Source: Luteimonas suaedae (GTDB taxonomy: Bacteria > Pseudomonadota > Gammaproteobacteria > Xanthomonadales > Xanthomonadaceae). From it: DNA of 64,000 nucleotides. The notes under the pieces are model-generated. The model made no database searches, had not been told where the DNA came from, and saw only the letters and a program-made list of their open reading frames with translations. Position 1 is the first letter of the stretch. Each line of letters starts with the position of its first letter. The translations under genes and the position numbers were made by a program. The DNA lies in the NCBI RefSeq assembly GCF_008312895.1, contig NZ_VSSP01000013.1:43217-107216 (forward strand). The letters are read 5' to 3'. Of this stretch, positions 40,185 through 49,241 are shown piece by piece.

Positions 40185-41648
40185 ATGGCTGCGAACAATT
40201 ACCGGACCCTGCTGATGACCTTCGGCACGGTCCTCGCCCTCAGCGCATGCGGCAACGGCGCCGACCGCGTTGTCGATCCTGGCGCAGGCGCTTTCCCGCC
40301 GCCGTCGGGCTCGCCGCCTCCGCCGCCTCCGCCGCCGCCGAGCGAGCCACCGCCGACCGGCGGCCCGGCCGCCGACTGCCCGGATGGCTTCAGCAATGTC
40401 GGCACCGTGGCCGACGGCACGCTGCGCGCCTGCCGCCTGCCGGAGACCATCGTCGGCGATGTGGTGGTGCCGCAGCGCGATGGCACCGCGTACGCCATCT
40501 CCGGTCGCGTCACCGTCGGCGAGGACCAGGGCGGCGACGCCGGCAACCCCAGCGCCGGCGCCCAGAAAGGCGTACTCACCATCGATCGCGGCGTGACCCT
40601 GTACGGCTCATCCGGCGCCGACTTCATCGTGGTCAACCGTGGCTCCGAGATCCACGCCGTAGGCACCGACGAGGCGCCGGTCGTGTTCACCGCACGGCAG
40701 AGCCTGGAAGGCGAAACCAACGCGGATTCGATCGGCCTGTGGGGCGGTCTGGTGATCCTCGGCCGCGCGCCGATCAACGCCTGTCCGGGCGAGACCGTCT
40801 CCGGCACGCCGGAGTGCCAGGAGCAGGTGGAAGGCGCCGACGGCTTCTACGGCGGCAATGCACCTAACGACAACAGTGGCGTGCTGCGCTACGTGCGGGT
40901 GATGCACTCGGGCTTCGAGATCTCCCAGAACAACGAACTCAACGGCATCACGCTGGCCGGCGTCGGCAATCGCACCACCATCGAGTACGTCCAGGTGCAC
41001 AACAGCTCCGACGACGGCATCGAATGGTTCGGCGGCACCGTCAACGCCCGCTACCTGGTCTTCACCGGTAACGACGACGACAGCCTCGACACCGACACCG
41101 GCTGGAACGGCGCCCTGCAGTTCGGCATCGTGATGCAGCGCGAAGGCGGCGGCGACCGCATGAACGAATGGAGCAGCATCCGCCGCCAGCCGTTCTCGAA
41201 CCCGAAGGTGGCCAACTTCACCTATATCGGCCGCGCCGGCGGTGGTTCGGCCATTACGCTCAACTCGGGCACCCAGGCGGAGTTCTACAACACCGTCGTG
41301 ACCCGCCCCGACGGCGGCACCGGCGCGTCCCTGCAGTGCCTGCAGATCGACGACGAGAACACCACCGGCACCTTCGAGTCGGTGCATTTCTCCTGCCCGG
41401 TGGCGTTCGCCGACCAGCGTGCCGAAGACGCCTTCAACGCCGGCAGCAACAACGTCGCCGAAGGGACCTCGTCGCTGACGAACGGCTTCGTCAACGGCGC
41501 CGAGGAGAACGCGGTGCCGACCTATCAGGGCCTGCAGCTGATCAGCAACTTCTTCCAGCAGGTCGACTACATCGGCGGCGTACGCGATGCCAACGACACC
41601 TGGTGGCAGGGTTGGACCTGCGGCCTGACGGCCGACACGCCCTGCTGA
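40185..41648 (+). CDS. Outer-membrane or surface lipoprotein, beta-helix-like, proline-rich linker
   Basis: A 487-residue protein with a lipoprotein signal (lipobox LSACG, Cys at about residue 22). A linker follows with nine consecutive prolines between residues 41 and 55. The rest is rich in short beta-strands and Asn/Gly turns (TIEYVQVHNSSDDGIEWFGG), as in right-handed parallel beta-helix proteins. Six or more cysteines lie in the mature part. It sits directly before a TonB-dependent receptor and the T2SS cluster, so it is a candidate T2SS substrate carried to the surface (inference). GGAG lies 8 bp before the ATG. Confidence 0.75.
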   Translation: MAANNYRTLLMTFGTVLALSACGNGADRVVDPGAGAFPPPSGSPPPPPPPPPSEPPPTGGPAADCPDGFSNVGTVADGTLRACRLPETIVGDVVVPQRDGTAYAISGRVTVGEDQGGDAGNPSAGAQKGVLTIDRGVTLYGSSGADFIVVNRGSEIHAVGTDEAPVVFTARQSLEGETNADSIGLWGGLVILGRAPINACPGETVSGTPECQEQVEGADGFYGGNAPNDNSGVLRYVRVMHSGFEISQNNELNGITLAGVGNRTTIEYVQVHNSSDDGIEWFGGTVNARYLVFTGNDDDSLDTDTGWNGALQFGIVMQREGGGDRMNEWSSIRRQPFSNPKVANFTYIGRAGGGSAITLNSGTQAEFYNTVVTRPDGGTGASLQCLQIDDENTTGTFESVHFSCPVAFADQRAEDAFNAGSNNVAEGTSSLTNGFVNGAEENAVPTYQGLQLISNFFQQVDYIGGVRDANDTWWQGWTCGLTADTPC

Positions 41649-41663
41649 TCCGGGCGCGACCAC

Positions 41664-41689
41664 GGGGCGGCGGCGACGCCGCCCCTTTT
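41664..41689 (+). terminator. Intrinsic terminator or attenuator between lipoprotein and receptor genes
   Basis: GGGGCGGC (41664-41671) and GCCGCCCC (41678-41685) with a 6-base loop and four T. The T-run is short, so partial read-through into the receptor gene is likely. Confidence 0.6.
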
Positions 41690-41752
41690 CGCAAGTGATC
41701 CCGCCATGACGTCGCACGTCTTCTTCCGCCCCTGCTCAGCCAAGGCTTTCCC

Positions 41753-44389
41753 ATGAAGCGATCCCCGACCCGCAGCGGTTTGTTCCTCGCGATTTCGGCG
41801 CTGCTCGTCCCCTGCGGCGCGCTGGCGCAGGACGCGCCACAAGAGACCGGAGCGTCCACGCAGACCGAGACCTCCGCCAGTCCCACGCAGCTGGACGCGG
41901 TCCAGGTGCGCGGCGAGTACATCCCGGAGCCCATGCTCCAGACCTCCGAAGTCGCCTCGTTCATCACCCGCGAGGACTTCCGACGCACCGGCGACAGCGA
42001 CGCCGCCGCCGCGCTGACCCGCGTCACCGGCCTGAGCCTGATGCGCGACAAGTACGTGTACGTGCGCGGCCTGGGCGAGCGCTACTCCTCGGCCCTGTTC
42101 AACGGCTCGCCGCTGCCGAGCCCGGAACCGCTACAGCGCGTCGTACCGCTGGACCTGTTCCCGAGCGAGGTGCTGGAAAGCGTCACGGTGCAGAAGACCT
42201 ATTCGGTGAAGTACCCGGGCGAGTTCGGCGGCGGCGTCATCGACATGCAGTCGTTGACCGTGCCGGACGAGCCGTTCCTCAACCTGTCGATCGGCACCGG
42301 CGGCAACAGCGTCACCACCGGCGAGAAAGGCCTGACCTACTACGGCGGCGACGACGATTTCTGGGGCTACGACGACGGCACCCGCAAGATGCCGAGTGCG
42401 TTGAAGGACGCCATCGCCACTGGCCAGCGCGTCGACCTGGGCAACTTCAGCCGCGAGGACATCCGCCGCATCGGCCGCAGCATGGCCAACGCCAATCTCA
42501 ACGTGCTGCAGGAGAAGGACAGCATCGATCCGGACTTCGAGTTCGGCGGCAGCGCCGGCTACTCGATGGACCTGGGCAACGACTCGAAGCTCGGCTTCCT
42601 GGCCGTGGCCGGATTCGAGAACAAGTGGCGCACCAAGTTCGGCAAGCAGCAGGATGCGTTCTTCACCGGCGACGTGGTCGAGTACGAGGCCGACTATGAT
42701 TTCCTTGCTACCCAGAACAACGCCCGCGTCAACGCGCTGGTGAGCGCCGGCTACGAGAACGGCAATCACAAGGTCGCGTTGACCACGATGTACGTGCACG
42801 ACACCATCAAGGAAGCGCGCAGCCGCTCCGGCATCGACAATCTCGCCGGGTTCGAGGCGCGCGACGACTACACCGAATGGTTCGAGCGCGAGCTGATCAA
42901 CAACCAGATCACCGGTGCCCACACCTTCGGCGAGTACGACGACCTGAAGATCGAGTGGCGCGGTGCGATTGCTCGCGCCACTCGCGACGTGCCCTACGAG
43001 AAGGGTATCCGCTACGAACTGGTCGACGGCTACTGGGCGCACGATGCCAGGCGCGTGCAGAACTACACACGCTTCAGCAACGTCGAGGACGAGATCGCCA
43101 GTGGCGGCGTCGACGTCACCTGGCGCCTGCCGATCGAGCGCGACGTCACCGTCAGCGGCGGCGCATCGTACCTGGACAACGACCGCAACGCCGAATCGCG
43201 TGAGTTCCGACTGCAGGCGCTCGACGGCGTGCTTCCGTTCTACAACCGCTACCAGCGCATCGACTACCTGTTCTCCGACTACAACCTCAGCCAGGACCTG
43301 CTGCGCATCCAGGAGACCACCGGCGGCCTCGGCGCGGCGGCCTACGACGCCACGCTCAAGGTGAAGGCCGGCTACCTGCAGGCCGAGGGCGAGATCACCC
43401 CGCTGGTGCGCGCCACGGTCGGCGTGCGCTACGAGGATGCGACCCAGGCGGTACACCCGTACAACATCTTCACCGGAGTCCGCCAGACCTCGCCGGAACC
43501 GCTGCGCAACGACTACTTCCTGCCGGCGGCCACGCTGACCTGGAACTTCGCCGACAACCAGCAGATCCGCTTCGGCGCCTCCAAGACCATCGCCCGGCCG
43601 CAGTTCCGCGAGCTGGCGCCGCAGCAGTACCAGGACCCGGACAACGACCGCCTGTTCTACGGCAACCCGTACCTGGTCGACAGCGAACTGCTGAACCTCG
43701 ACGTGCGCTACGAATGGTTCTTCGGCGCGGGCGAGTACTTCACCGTCGGCGGCTTCTACAAGGACATCGACAACCCGATCGAGTCCAACGTCAACTTCGC
43801 CGGCGGCACCACCTTCCAGAGCTTCCTCAACGCACCGGCCGCGACCCTGTACGGCGCCGAGATCGAAGCGAAGAAGTACTTCGACCTGCCGATCGAGGCC
43901 AACTGGTGGGGCGACAACCGCCTGTACTTCAGCGGCAACTACACCTGGTCGAACTCCGAGGTCGAGGTGAAGGAAGGCGACACCGTGCATCCGTACGGCT
44001 TCGCGCAGCCGGTCGAGGCGGCCCTGTTCGTCCGCGACGGCAGCCAGCTGCAGGGCCAGTCCGACCACATCGCCAACCTGCAGATCGGCATCGAGAGCGA
44101 GAGCTCGCGCACCCAGGCCACCCTGATCGCCAACTACGTCGGCGAGCGCATCACCGCGCGCGGCCGTCCCGGACAGCCGGACTACATCGAGAAGCCGGGC
44201 ACCACGCTGGACTTCGTGCTGCGCAAGGGCTTCAACCTCGGCGATACCGAGATGTCGATCGGCTTCAGCGCCCGCAACATCCTGGATACCGAATACCAGG
44301 AATACCAGGAGCGCGGTGGCAACCGCGCCGACGTCTACCGCTACGAGCCGGGCGTGTCGTATACGTTGAGCCTGTCGGCGTCATTCTGA
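41753..44389 (+). CDS. TonB-dependent outer-membrane receptor
   Basis: An 878-residue receptor with a Sec signal peptide (cleavage near ALAQD, residue 26), a plug domain (FITREDFRRTGDSDAAAALT and YVYVRGLGERYSS) and a C-terminal beta-barrel ending in LSLSASF with terminal Phe. The segment FNGSPLPSPEPLQRVVPLDLFPSE is typical of the subfamily found beside beta-helix lipoproteins. No N-terminal signalling (STN) domain, so it does not control a sigma factor. The ligand is unknown; position next to the T2SS and a Pho-type porin suggests uptake of a phosphorus-bearing compound, which is inference. Confidence 0.88.
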   Translation: MKRSPTRSGLFLAISALLVPCGALAQDAPQETGASTQTETSASPTQLDAVQVRGEYIPEPMLQTSEVASFITREDFRRTGDSDAAAALTRVTGLSLMRDKYVYVRGLGERYSSALFNGSPLPSPEPLQRVVPLDLFPSEVLESVTVQKTYSVKYPGEFGGGVIDMQSLTVPDEPFLNLSIGTGGNSVTTGEKGLTYYGGDDDFWGYDDGTRKMPSALKDAIATGQRVDLGNFSREDIRRIGRSMANANLNVLQEKDSIDPDFEFGGSAGYSMDLGNDSKLGFLAVAGFENKWRTKFGKQQDAFFTGDVVEYEADYDFLATQNNARVNALVSAGYENGNHKVALTTMYVHDTIKEARSRSGIDNLAGFEARDDYTEWFERELINNQITGAHTFGEYDDLKIEWRGAIARATRDVPYEKGIRYELVDGYWAHDARRVQNYTRFSNVEDEIASGGVDVTWRLPIERDVTVSGGASYLDNDRNAESREFRLQALDGVLPFYNRYQRIDYLFSDYNLSQDLLRIQETTGGLGAAAYDATLKVKAGYLQAEGEITPLVRATVGVRYEDATQAVHPYNIFTGVRQTSPEPLRNDYFLPAATLTWNFADNQQIRFGASKTIARPQFRELAPQQYQDPDNDRLFYGNPYLVDSELLNLDVRYEWFFGAGEYFTVGGFYKDIDNPIESNVNFAGGTTFQSFLNAPAATLYGAEIEAKKYFDLPIEANWWGDNRLYFSGNYTWSNSEVEVKEGDTVHPYGFAQPVEAALFVRDGSQLQGQSDHIANLQIGIESESSRTQATLIANYVGERITARGRPGQPDYIEKPGTTLDFVLRKGFNLGDTEMSIGFSARNILDTEYQEYQERGGNRADVYRYEPGVSYTLSLSASF

Positions 44390-44394
44390 GGGCC

Positions 44395-44430
44395 GGGAAT
44401 CGGGAATCGGGAATCGGGAATCGGGAATCG
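44395..44430. repeat. Heptad repeat GGGAATC, about five copies
   Basis: A run of GGAATCG units starting 6 bp after the receptor stop. The same heptad, on either strand, occurs at 50439-50578 (into gspG) and at 63951-64000. Confidence 0.85.
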
Positions 44431-44457
44431 AAAAAGCATCCGGCATCGACGCTTTTT

Positions 44458-44614
44458 CCTTCTCCCTCTGGGAGAAGAGCCTGCCCCAGAGGTGCTGTTG
44501 GTCGGGAGTGGCGCGAAGCGCCGGATGAGAGTACGGCGAAACGGCAGGCGCCTGAACCATTGCGGCTTCGCCGCGCCCTCACCCCAACCCCTCTCCCGCA
44601 ATGCGGGAGAGGGG
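44458..44614. repeat. Family A palindromic repeat before gspC
   Basis: Outer arms CCTTCTCCCTCTGGGAGAAG and CCCCTCTCCCGC then GCGGGAGAGGGG. Inner arms GTACGGCGAA and TTCGCCGCGC with a loop containing CTGAACCATTGCGG, a segment also seen at 14500. Part of a 420-bp gene-free gap. Confidence 0.8.
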
Positions 44615-44649
44615 CTTCAAAGCGCTTGCTACCGCCGTTCCCACTCCAC

Positions 44650-44706
44650 CTCTCGTTTCTCACTCCTCACTTCTCACTCCTCGTTTCTCGTTCCTCGTTC
44701 CTCGTC
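44650..44706. repeat. Family F repeat run (CTCGTTTCTCACTCC)
   Basis: CTCTCGTTTCTCACTCCTCA, then CTTCTCACTCCTCGTTTCTC, then two GTTCCTC units. Only one arm is evident. It lies just upstream of the presumed gspC promoter. Confidence 0.7.
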
Positions 44707-44742
44707 CCCAAATACGAAAGAAATATGGCAGCCGCAGTCAAA

Positions 44743-44760
44743 CTGTCATAAATCCTTCGC
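44743..44760 (+). promoter_or_regulatory. Candidate Pho-box half-site upstream of gspC
   Basis: CTGTCATAAAT is an exact match to the first half and spacer of the PhoB consensus (CTGTCAT-N4-CTGTCAC), but the second half CCTTCGC is poor. It lies 67 bp before the gspC start. No convincing -10 at the expected distance. Confidence 0.35.
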
Positions 44761-44809
44761 ATCCTTTCCGCATCCGTGCAATGAAACCAGCGCACTCCGC
44801 GGAATCGCC

Positions 44810-45625
44810 GTGCCGAAGTTCCTCTCCAATCTGCACCTTCCCGTTCGCGGCGACCGCCCCGCGGTCCTGCGCGTTGCGCTGGAGGTCGCGCTGGTACTGC
44901 TGCTGGCGGCGCAGGCAGCGCGCCTGCTGTGGATCGTGCTGACGCCGCTCGGGCCGGTCGGCACCGCTTCCGCGGCACCTGCGCCACCCGCGGACAGCCC
45001 GCTGTCGCTGTCCGGCGACCCGTTCTTCCCATCCGCGCGCAGCGGCCGTGCGCCAGCCAGCGCCCACGGCTATCGCTTGTTCGGCGTGCGCCGGAGCGGC
45101 AACGGCGGCTCGGCGATCCTCGCCGGCAGCGATGGCGCGCAGGGCGCGTTTCGCGTCGGCGACGAAATCGCCGAAGGCGTCGTGTTGCAGGCGGTCGGCT
45201 CCGATCACGCCGTGCTGCGCGCCGGCGGCAACGACCAACGCATCGCGCTGCAGGAGACCGCCACCGCGACCGCGCGCACGCCGCCGGCGTCCCCAGCCGC
45301 CCTGCCCGCGGCGCGCGCGAGCGGCGACGGAAACGCCGCCACGGCGATCGATCCGCAGCAACTGCTGGCCCAGGCCGGCCTGCGGCCGCGCACCGAAGAC
45401 GGCCGCATCACCGGCTACACCCTGATCCCGCGCGGCGGCGGCGCGCTGCTGCGCCAGGCCGGGCTCGAATCCGGCGACGTGCTGCTCGCGGTCAACGGCC
45501 AGGCACTCACGCCCGAGCGCATGACCGAACTGGAACAGGAACTCGCCCGGCGCGATCGCGCCGAGATCACCGTCCAGCGCGGCGGCGAAACCAAGACCAT
45601 CACCCTGCGGACGACATCGCCTTGA
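44810..45625 (+). CDS. gspC: Type II secretion protein GspC
   Basis: A 271-residue inner-membrane protein that links the secretin to the inner-membrane platform. One membrane segment lies near residues 20-45 (ALEVALVLLLAAQAARLLWI). The homology region follows (YRLFGVRRSGNGGSAIL...), then a Pro/Ala linker and a C-terminal PDZ domain (GYTLIPRGGGALLRQAGLESGD). The GTG start at 44810 has GGAA nearby. It is the first of twelve gsp genes; its stop overlaps the TTG start of gspD. Confidence 0.9.
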   Translation: MPKFLSNLHLPVRGDRPAVLRVALEVALVLLLAAQAARLLWIVLTPLGPVGTASAAPAPPADSPLSLSGDPFFPSARSGRAPASAHGYRLFGVRRSGNGGSAILAGSDGAQGAFRVGDEIAEGVVLQAVGSDHAVLRAGGNDQRIALQETATATARTPPASPAALPAARASGDGNAATAIDPQQLLAQAGLRPRTEDGRITGYTLIPRGGGALLRQAGLESGDVLLAVNGQALTPERMTELEQELARRDRAEITVQRGGETKTITLRTTSP

Positions 45626-47745
45626 AATCTCGCTTCGCCCCGTGGCTGATCGCCGCCGGCCTGTGCCTGCCCGCCCCCGCCGCCCTGCCCCAGGACACGC
45701 CCGCGCCGGCACCGGCGCTGAACGTGCAGAACGCCGACATCCGCGCCTTCATCCAGGACGTGGCGCGTGCCACCGGCACCACCTTCCTGGTCGATCCGCG
45801 GGTGCAGGGCACGATCACCCTGTCCAACGACGAGCCGCTGTCGGAACCGGAGCTGCTCGGCATCCTGGTCGCGACGCTGCGCGCCAACGGCCTGATCGCG
45901 GTGCCCAGCGGCACCGGCGTCTACCGCGTGGTGCCCGACGACACCGCCGCGCAGCAGCCGGGCGCGGCGCGCAGCGACGGCGTCGGCTTCTCCACCGAAG
46001 TGTTCCGGCTGCGCCATGTCGATGCGCAGTCGGCGGTGGAAACCGTCAAGCCGCTGATCGGCCGCGGCGGCGTGGCGCTGGCCACGCCGCAGGGCAACAG
46101 CCTGCTGGTGGCCGACTACAGCGACAACCTGCGCCGGCTGCGCGGGCTGATCGCCCAGATCGACCAGGACCGCGCCCGGGTCGAGGCGATCAGCCTGCGC
46201 AACAGCTCCGCGCGCGAGATCGCCAACGTGGTCAATGGCCTGTACGCCGGCCAGGGGCGCGGCTCGGTGCTGTCGGTACTGCCGGTGGAAAGCAGCAACG
46301 CGGTGCTGCTGCGCGGCGATCCGGCGCTGGTCGACACGGTACGACGCGTGGTCGAGGACCTCGACCGCCGCGCCGAGAACAGCGGTGACGTGCGCGTGAT
46401 CCGGCTGCAGCACGCCAATGCCGAGGAACTGCTGCCGGTGCTGCAGCAGGTGGTTGGGCTGACCGGCGAGGCGGAGGCACGGCAGGGCGGAGGCGGATCG
46501 TCGAGCGCGTCCTCGCCGCTGGCGGCGTCGACGATGGCGTCGATGTCGAACCTGGCCGCGACGCTGCCGCGCGCCGACGGCGCGACGGACGGCGGTGACG
46601 CGCCGCTGGCCGCCTCGGTCGCGATCGCACCGGGGCGCCGCGCCACCATCGCCCGCTACCCGGGCGTCAACGCCATCATCATCAACGCCGATCCGGAGAC
46701 CCAGCGCATGCTGGTCGACGTGATCACCCAGCTCGACACCCGCCGTGAACAGGTGCTGGTCGAGGCGCTGGTGGTGGAGATCTCCGACGAGGCCGCCAAG
46801 CGCCTCGGCGCGCAGCTGCTGCTGGCCGGCAAGGACGGCACCGTCCCGATCGGGATGAGCAACTTCCCCGGCAGCGCGCCGGGCATCGCCGAACTGGCCG
46901 CGGCCGCGTCGCGGGTCCGCGATGGCGACACCAGCTCGCCGCTGGTCAACAACGCGCTGCGCTCGCTGCTGGACTACAACGGCGGCCTGTCCGGCCTCGC
47001 CGGCGAGACCGGCAGCCTGGTGTTCGGGCTGATCATCGATGCGGTCAAGAGCGATACCGCCTCCAACCTGCTGTCGACCCCTTCGGTGCTCACGCTCGAC
47101 AACGAGGAGGCGCGGATCCTGGTGGGCCAGGAAATCCCCATCACCACCGGCGAGGTGCTGGGCGATTCCAACAGCAACCCGTTCCGCACCATCCAGCGCC
47201 AGGACGTCGGCATCCAGCTGGTGGTGCGCCCGCAGATCAACGCCGGCGGCGGCATCACCCTCGATCTGCGGCAGGAAGTCTCGGCGATCGCCGGCCCAGT
47301 CAGCGAGAACTTCGACGAACTGATCCTCAGCAAGCGCGAGATCGAGACCCGGGTGCTGGCCGACGACGGCGCCATCGTCGTGCTCGGCGGCCTGCTCGAC
47401 CAGGCCGACCGCAACACTGTCGACAAGGTGCCGGTGCTCGGCGACATTCCCGGCCTCGGCGCGCTGTTCCGGCGCACCGCGCGCTCGCGCAACAAGACCA
47501 ACCTGATGGTGTTCATCCGCCCGACCATCGTGCGCGATCCGCGCGAGGCACAGGGCATCACCGCGCCGCGCTACGACTACATGCGCCGCGAGCAGCTGCG
47601 CAGCGGCGGCGTGCCCGGCGACGGCCGCGCCCAGCTCGATGCGCTGATCGAGGACTACTTCGGCACCACGCCGCCGGTGGCGCCGCCGGCGCCGCTGCCG
47701 CGCACCGAACCACAGCCCGAACCGTCCATCGAACCGCAGCCGTGA
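45622..47745 (+). CDS. gspD: Type II secretion secretin GspD
   Basis: A 707-residue outer-membrane secretin. Signal peptide, then N0 domain (LNVQNADIRAFIQDVARATG), N1-N3 repeats, and the secretin core (VGQEIPITTGEVLG, RQDVGIQLVVRPQINAGGGI, LGDIPGLGALFRRT). A Ser/Ala/Gly-rich insertion lies in N3 near residues 285-325. The C-terminus ends in a Pro/Glu-rich tail of about 25 residues rather than an obvious pilotin-binding S-domain. The start appears to be TTG at 45622, overlapping the gspC stop. It forms the pore for folded exoproteins. Confidence 0.93.
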   Translation: MKSRFAPWLIAAGLCLPAPAALPQDTPAPAPALNVQNADIRAFIQDVARATGTTFLVDPRVQGTITLSNDEPLSEPELLGILVATLRANGLIAVPSGTGVYRVVPDDTAAQQPGAARSDGVGFSTEVFRLRHVDAQSAVETVKPLIGRGGVALATPQGNSLLVADYSDNLRRLRGLIAQIDQDRARVEAISLRNSSAREIANVVNGLYAGQGRGSVLSVLPVESSNAVLLRGDPALVDTVRRVVEDLDRRAENSGDVRVIRLQHANAEELLPVLQQVVGLTGEAEARQGGGGSSSASSPLAASTMASMSNLAATLPRADGATDGGDAPLAASVAIAPGRRATIARYPGVNAIIINADPETQRMLVDVITQLDTRREQVLVEALVVEISDEAAKRLGAQLLLAGKDGTVPIGMSNFPGSAPGIAELAAAASRVRDGDTSSPLVNNALRSLLDYNGGLSGLAGETGSLVFGLIIDAVKSDTASNLLSTPSVLTLDNEEARILVGQEIPITTGEVLGDSNSNPFRTIQRQDVGIQLVVRPQINAGGGITLDLRQEVSAIAGPVSENFDELILSKREIETRVLADDGAIVVLGGLLDQADRNTVDKVPVLGDIPGLGALFRRTARSRNKTNLMVFIRPTIVRDPREAQGITAPRYDYMRREQLRSGGVPGDGRAQLDALIEDYFGTTPPVAPPAPLPRTEPQPEPSIEPQP

Positions 47746-49241
47746 CCGACTCCGCGCCCGCCCCGCTGGCCTACGCCTTCGCCAAGCGCCACGGCATGCT
47801 GCTGCTGGGTGCCGACGGGGATGCGCCGGCGCGCATCGGCCTGCGTGAGGGCGCCTCACCGGAGGCGCTGATCGAGGCGCGCCGCGCGCTCGGCCGCGCA
47901 CTCGAGGTGCAGCGGCTGCCGCGCGCCGAGTTCGACCGCCGGCTGTCGGAGATCTACGCCGGCGCCGGGCTGGCCGGCGCCGCCGGCGCGCAGGACCTCG
48001 ACGACGCCGGCAGCCTCGACGCGCTCGCCGACGACATCCCGGCCGCCGCCGACCTGCTCGAGGCGCAGGACGACGCGCCGGTGATCCGCCTGATCAACGG
48101 CCTGATCGCCGAGGCCGCGCGCAGCGGTGCCTCCGACGTGCACATCGAGCCGTTCGAGCGCGCGCTGCGGGTGCGCTTCCGGATCGACGGGGTGATGCGC
48201 GAAGCGCTGAACCTGCCTGCGCGGCTGGCGCCGTTGCTGGTGTCGCGGGTCAAGGTGATGGCGCGGCTGGACATCGCCGAGCGCCGCATCCCGCAGGACG
48301 GCCGCATCTCGCTGGCAATGGGCGCCAAGGCGCTCGACGTGCGCGTGTCCACCCTGCCCGCGCGCCACGGCGAGCGCGTGGTGATGCGCATCCTCGACAA
48401 GGACCACGGCGCGTTCGCGCTCGATGAGCTGGGCATGCCGGCGGGCGTGCTGGAGGCCTTCCGCGCGGCGCTGGCGGTGCCCAACGGCATCGTGCTGGTC
48501 ACCGGGCCCACCGGCTCGGGCAAGACGACGACGCTCTACGCCGGGCTCGAGCGACTCAACGACGGCAGCCGCAACATCCTCACCGTCGAGGACCCGGTGG
48601 AATACGCGGTCGAGGGCGTCGGCCAGACCCAGGTCAACGGCAAGGTCGGCATGACCTTCGCCGCCGGGCTGCGCGCGATCCTGCGCCAGGACCCGGACGT
48701 GGTGATGGTCGGCGAGATTCGCGACCCGGAGACCGCGCAGATCGCGGTGCAGGCCAGCCTCACCGGACACTTGGTGCTGTCCACCGTGCACACCAACGAC
48801 GCGCTCGGCGCGATCACCCGCCTGCGCGACATGGGCGTGGAATCGTTCCTGCTCGCCAGCACCGTGCGCCTGCTGCTGGCGCAACGGTTGATCCGCCGGT
48901 TGTGTCCGCACTGCCGACACCCGCGCGCGCCGGACGCGCTGAGCGCGCGGCTGATGGGCCCGGGCTACGACGGCCCGCTGTTCGCGGCCGGCGGCTGCGG
49001 GCACTGCAACCAGACCGGCTTCAACGGCCGCATCGGCGTGTACGAGGCGGTGACGATCGACGAGGGCCTGCGCGCGCTGATCGCCGGCGGTGCCGACGAG
49101 GACGCGCTGGCGCGCGCGGCCTCGCTGTCGGGCGACTGGCTGGCGGATTCGGCCCGCGCCTGCGTGACCGCGGGCACGACCACCCCTGAAGAGGCGCTGC
49201 GCGTCGTGCGCCAGGAGTCGCGGGACCATGGCCACGTTTGA
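47742..49241 (+). CDS. gspE: Type II secretion ATPase GspE
   Basis: A 499-residue hexameric ATPase that drives pseudopilus assembly. Walker A GPTGSGKTTTLY begins at residue 255. The Asp box and Walker B (VGEIRDPETAQIA) and His box (LSTVHTND) follow. The zinc motif of T2SS ATPases is present as C388/C391 (CPHC) and C419/C422 (CGHC). The GTG start overlaps the gspD stop. Confidence 0.95.
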   Translation: MTDSAPAPLAYAFAKRHGMLLLGADGDAPARIGLREGASPEALIEARRALGRALEVQRLPRAEFDRRLSEIYAGAGLAGAAGAQDLDDAGSLDALADDIPAAADLLEAQDDAPVIRLINGLIAEAARSGASDVHIEPFERALRVRFRIDGVMREALNLPARLAPLLVSRVKVMARLDIAERRIPQDGRISLAMGAKALDVRVSTLPARHGERVVMRILDKDHGAFALDELGMPAGVLEAFRAALAVPNGIVLVTGPTGSGKTTTLYAGLERLNDGSRNILTVEDPVEYAVEGVGQTQVNGKVGMTFAAGLRAILRQDPDVVMVGEIRDPETAQIAVQASLTGHLVLSTVHTNDALGAITRLRDMGVESFLLASTVRLLLAQRLIRRLCPHCRHPRAPDALSARLMGPGYDGPLFAAGGCGHCNQTGFNGRIGVYEAVTIDEGLRALIAGGADEDALARAASLSGDWLADSARACVTAGTTTPEEALRVVRQESRDHGHV

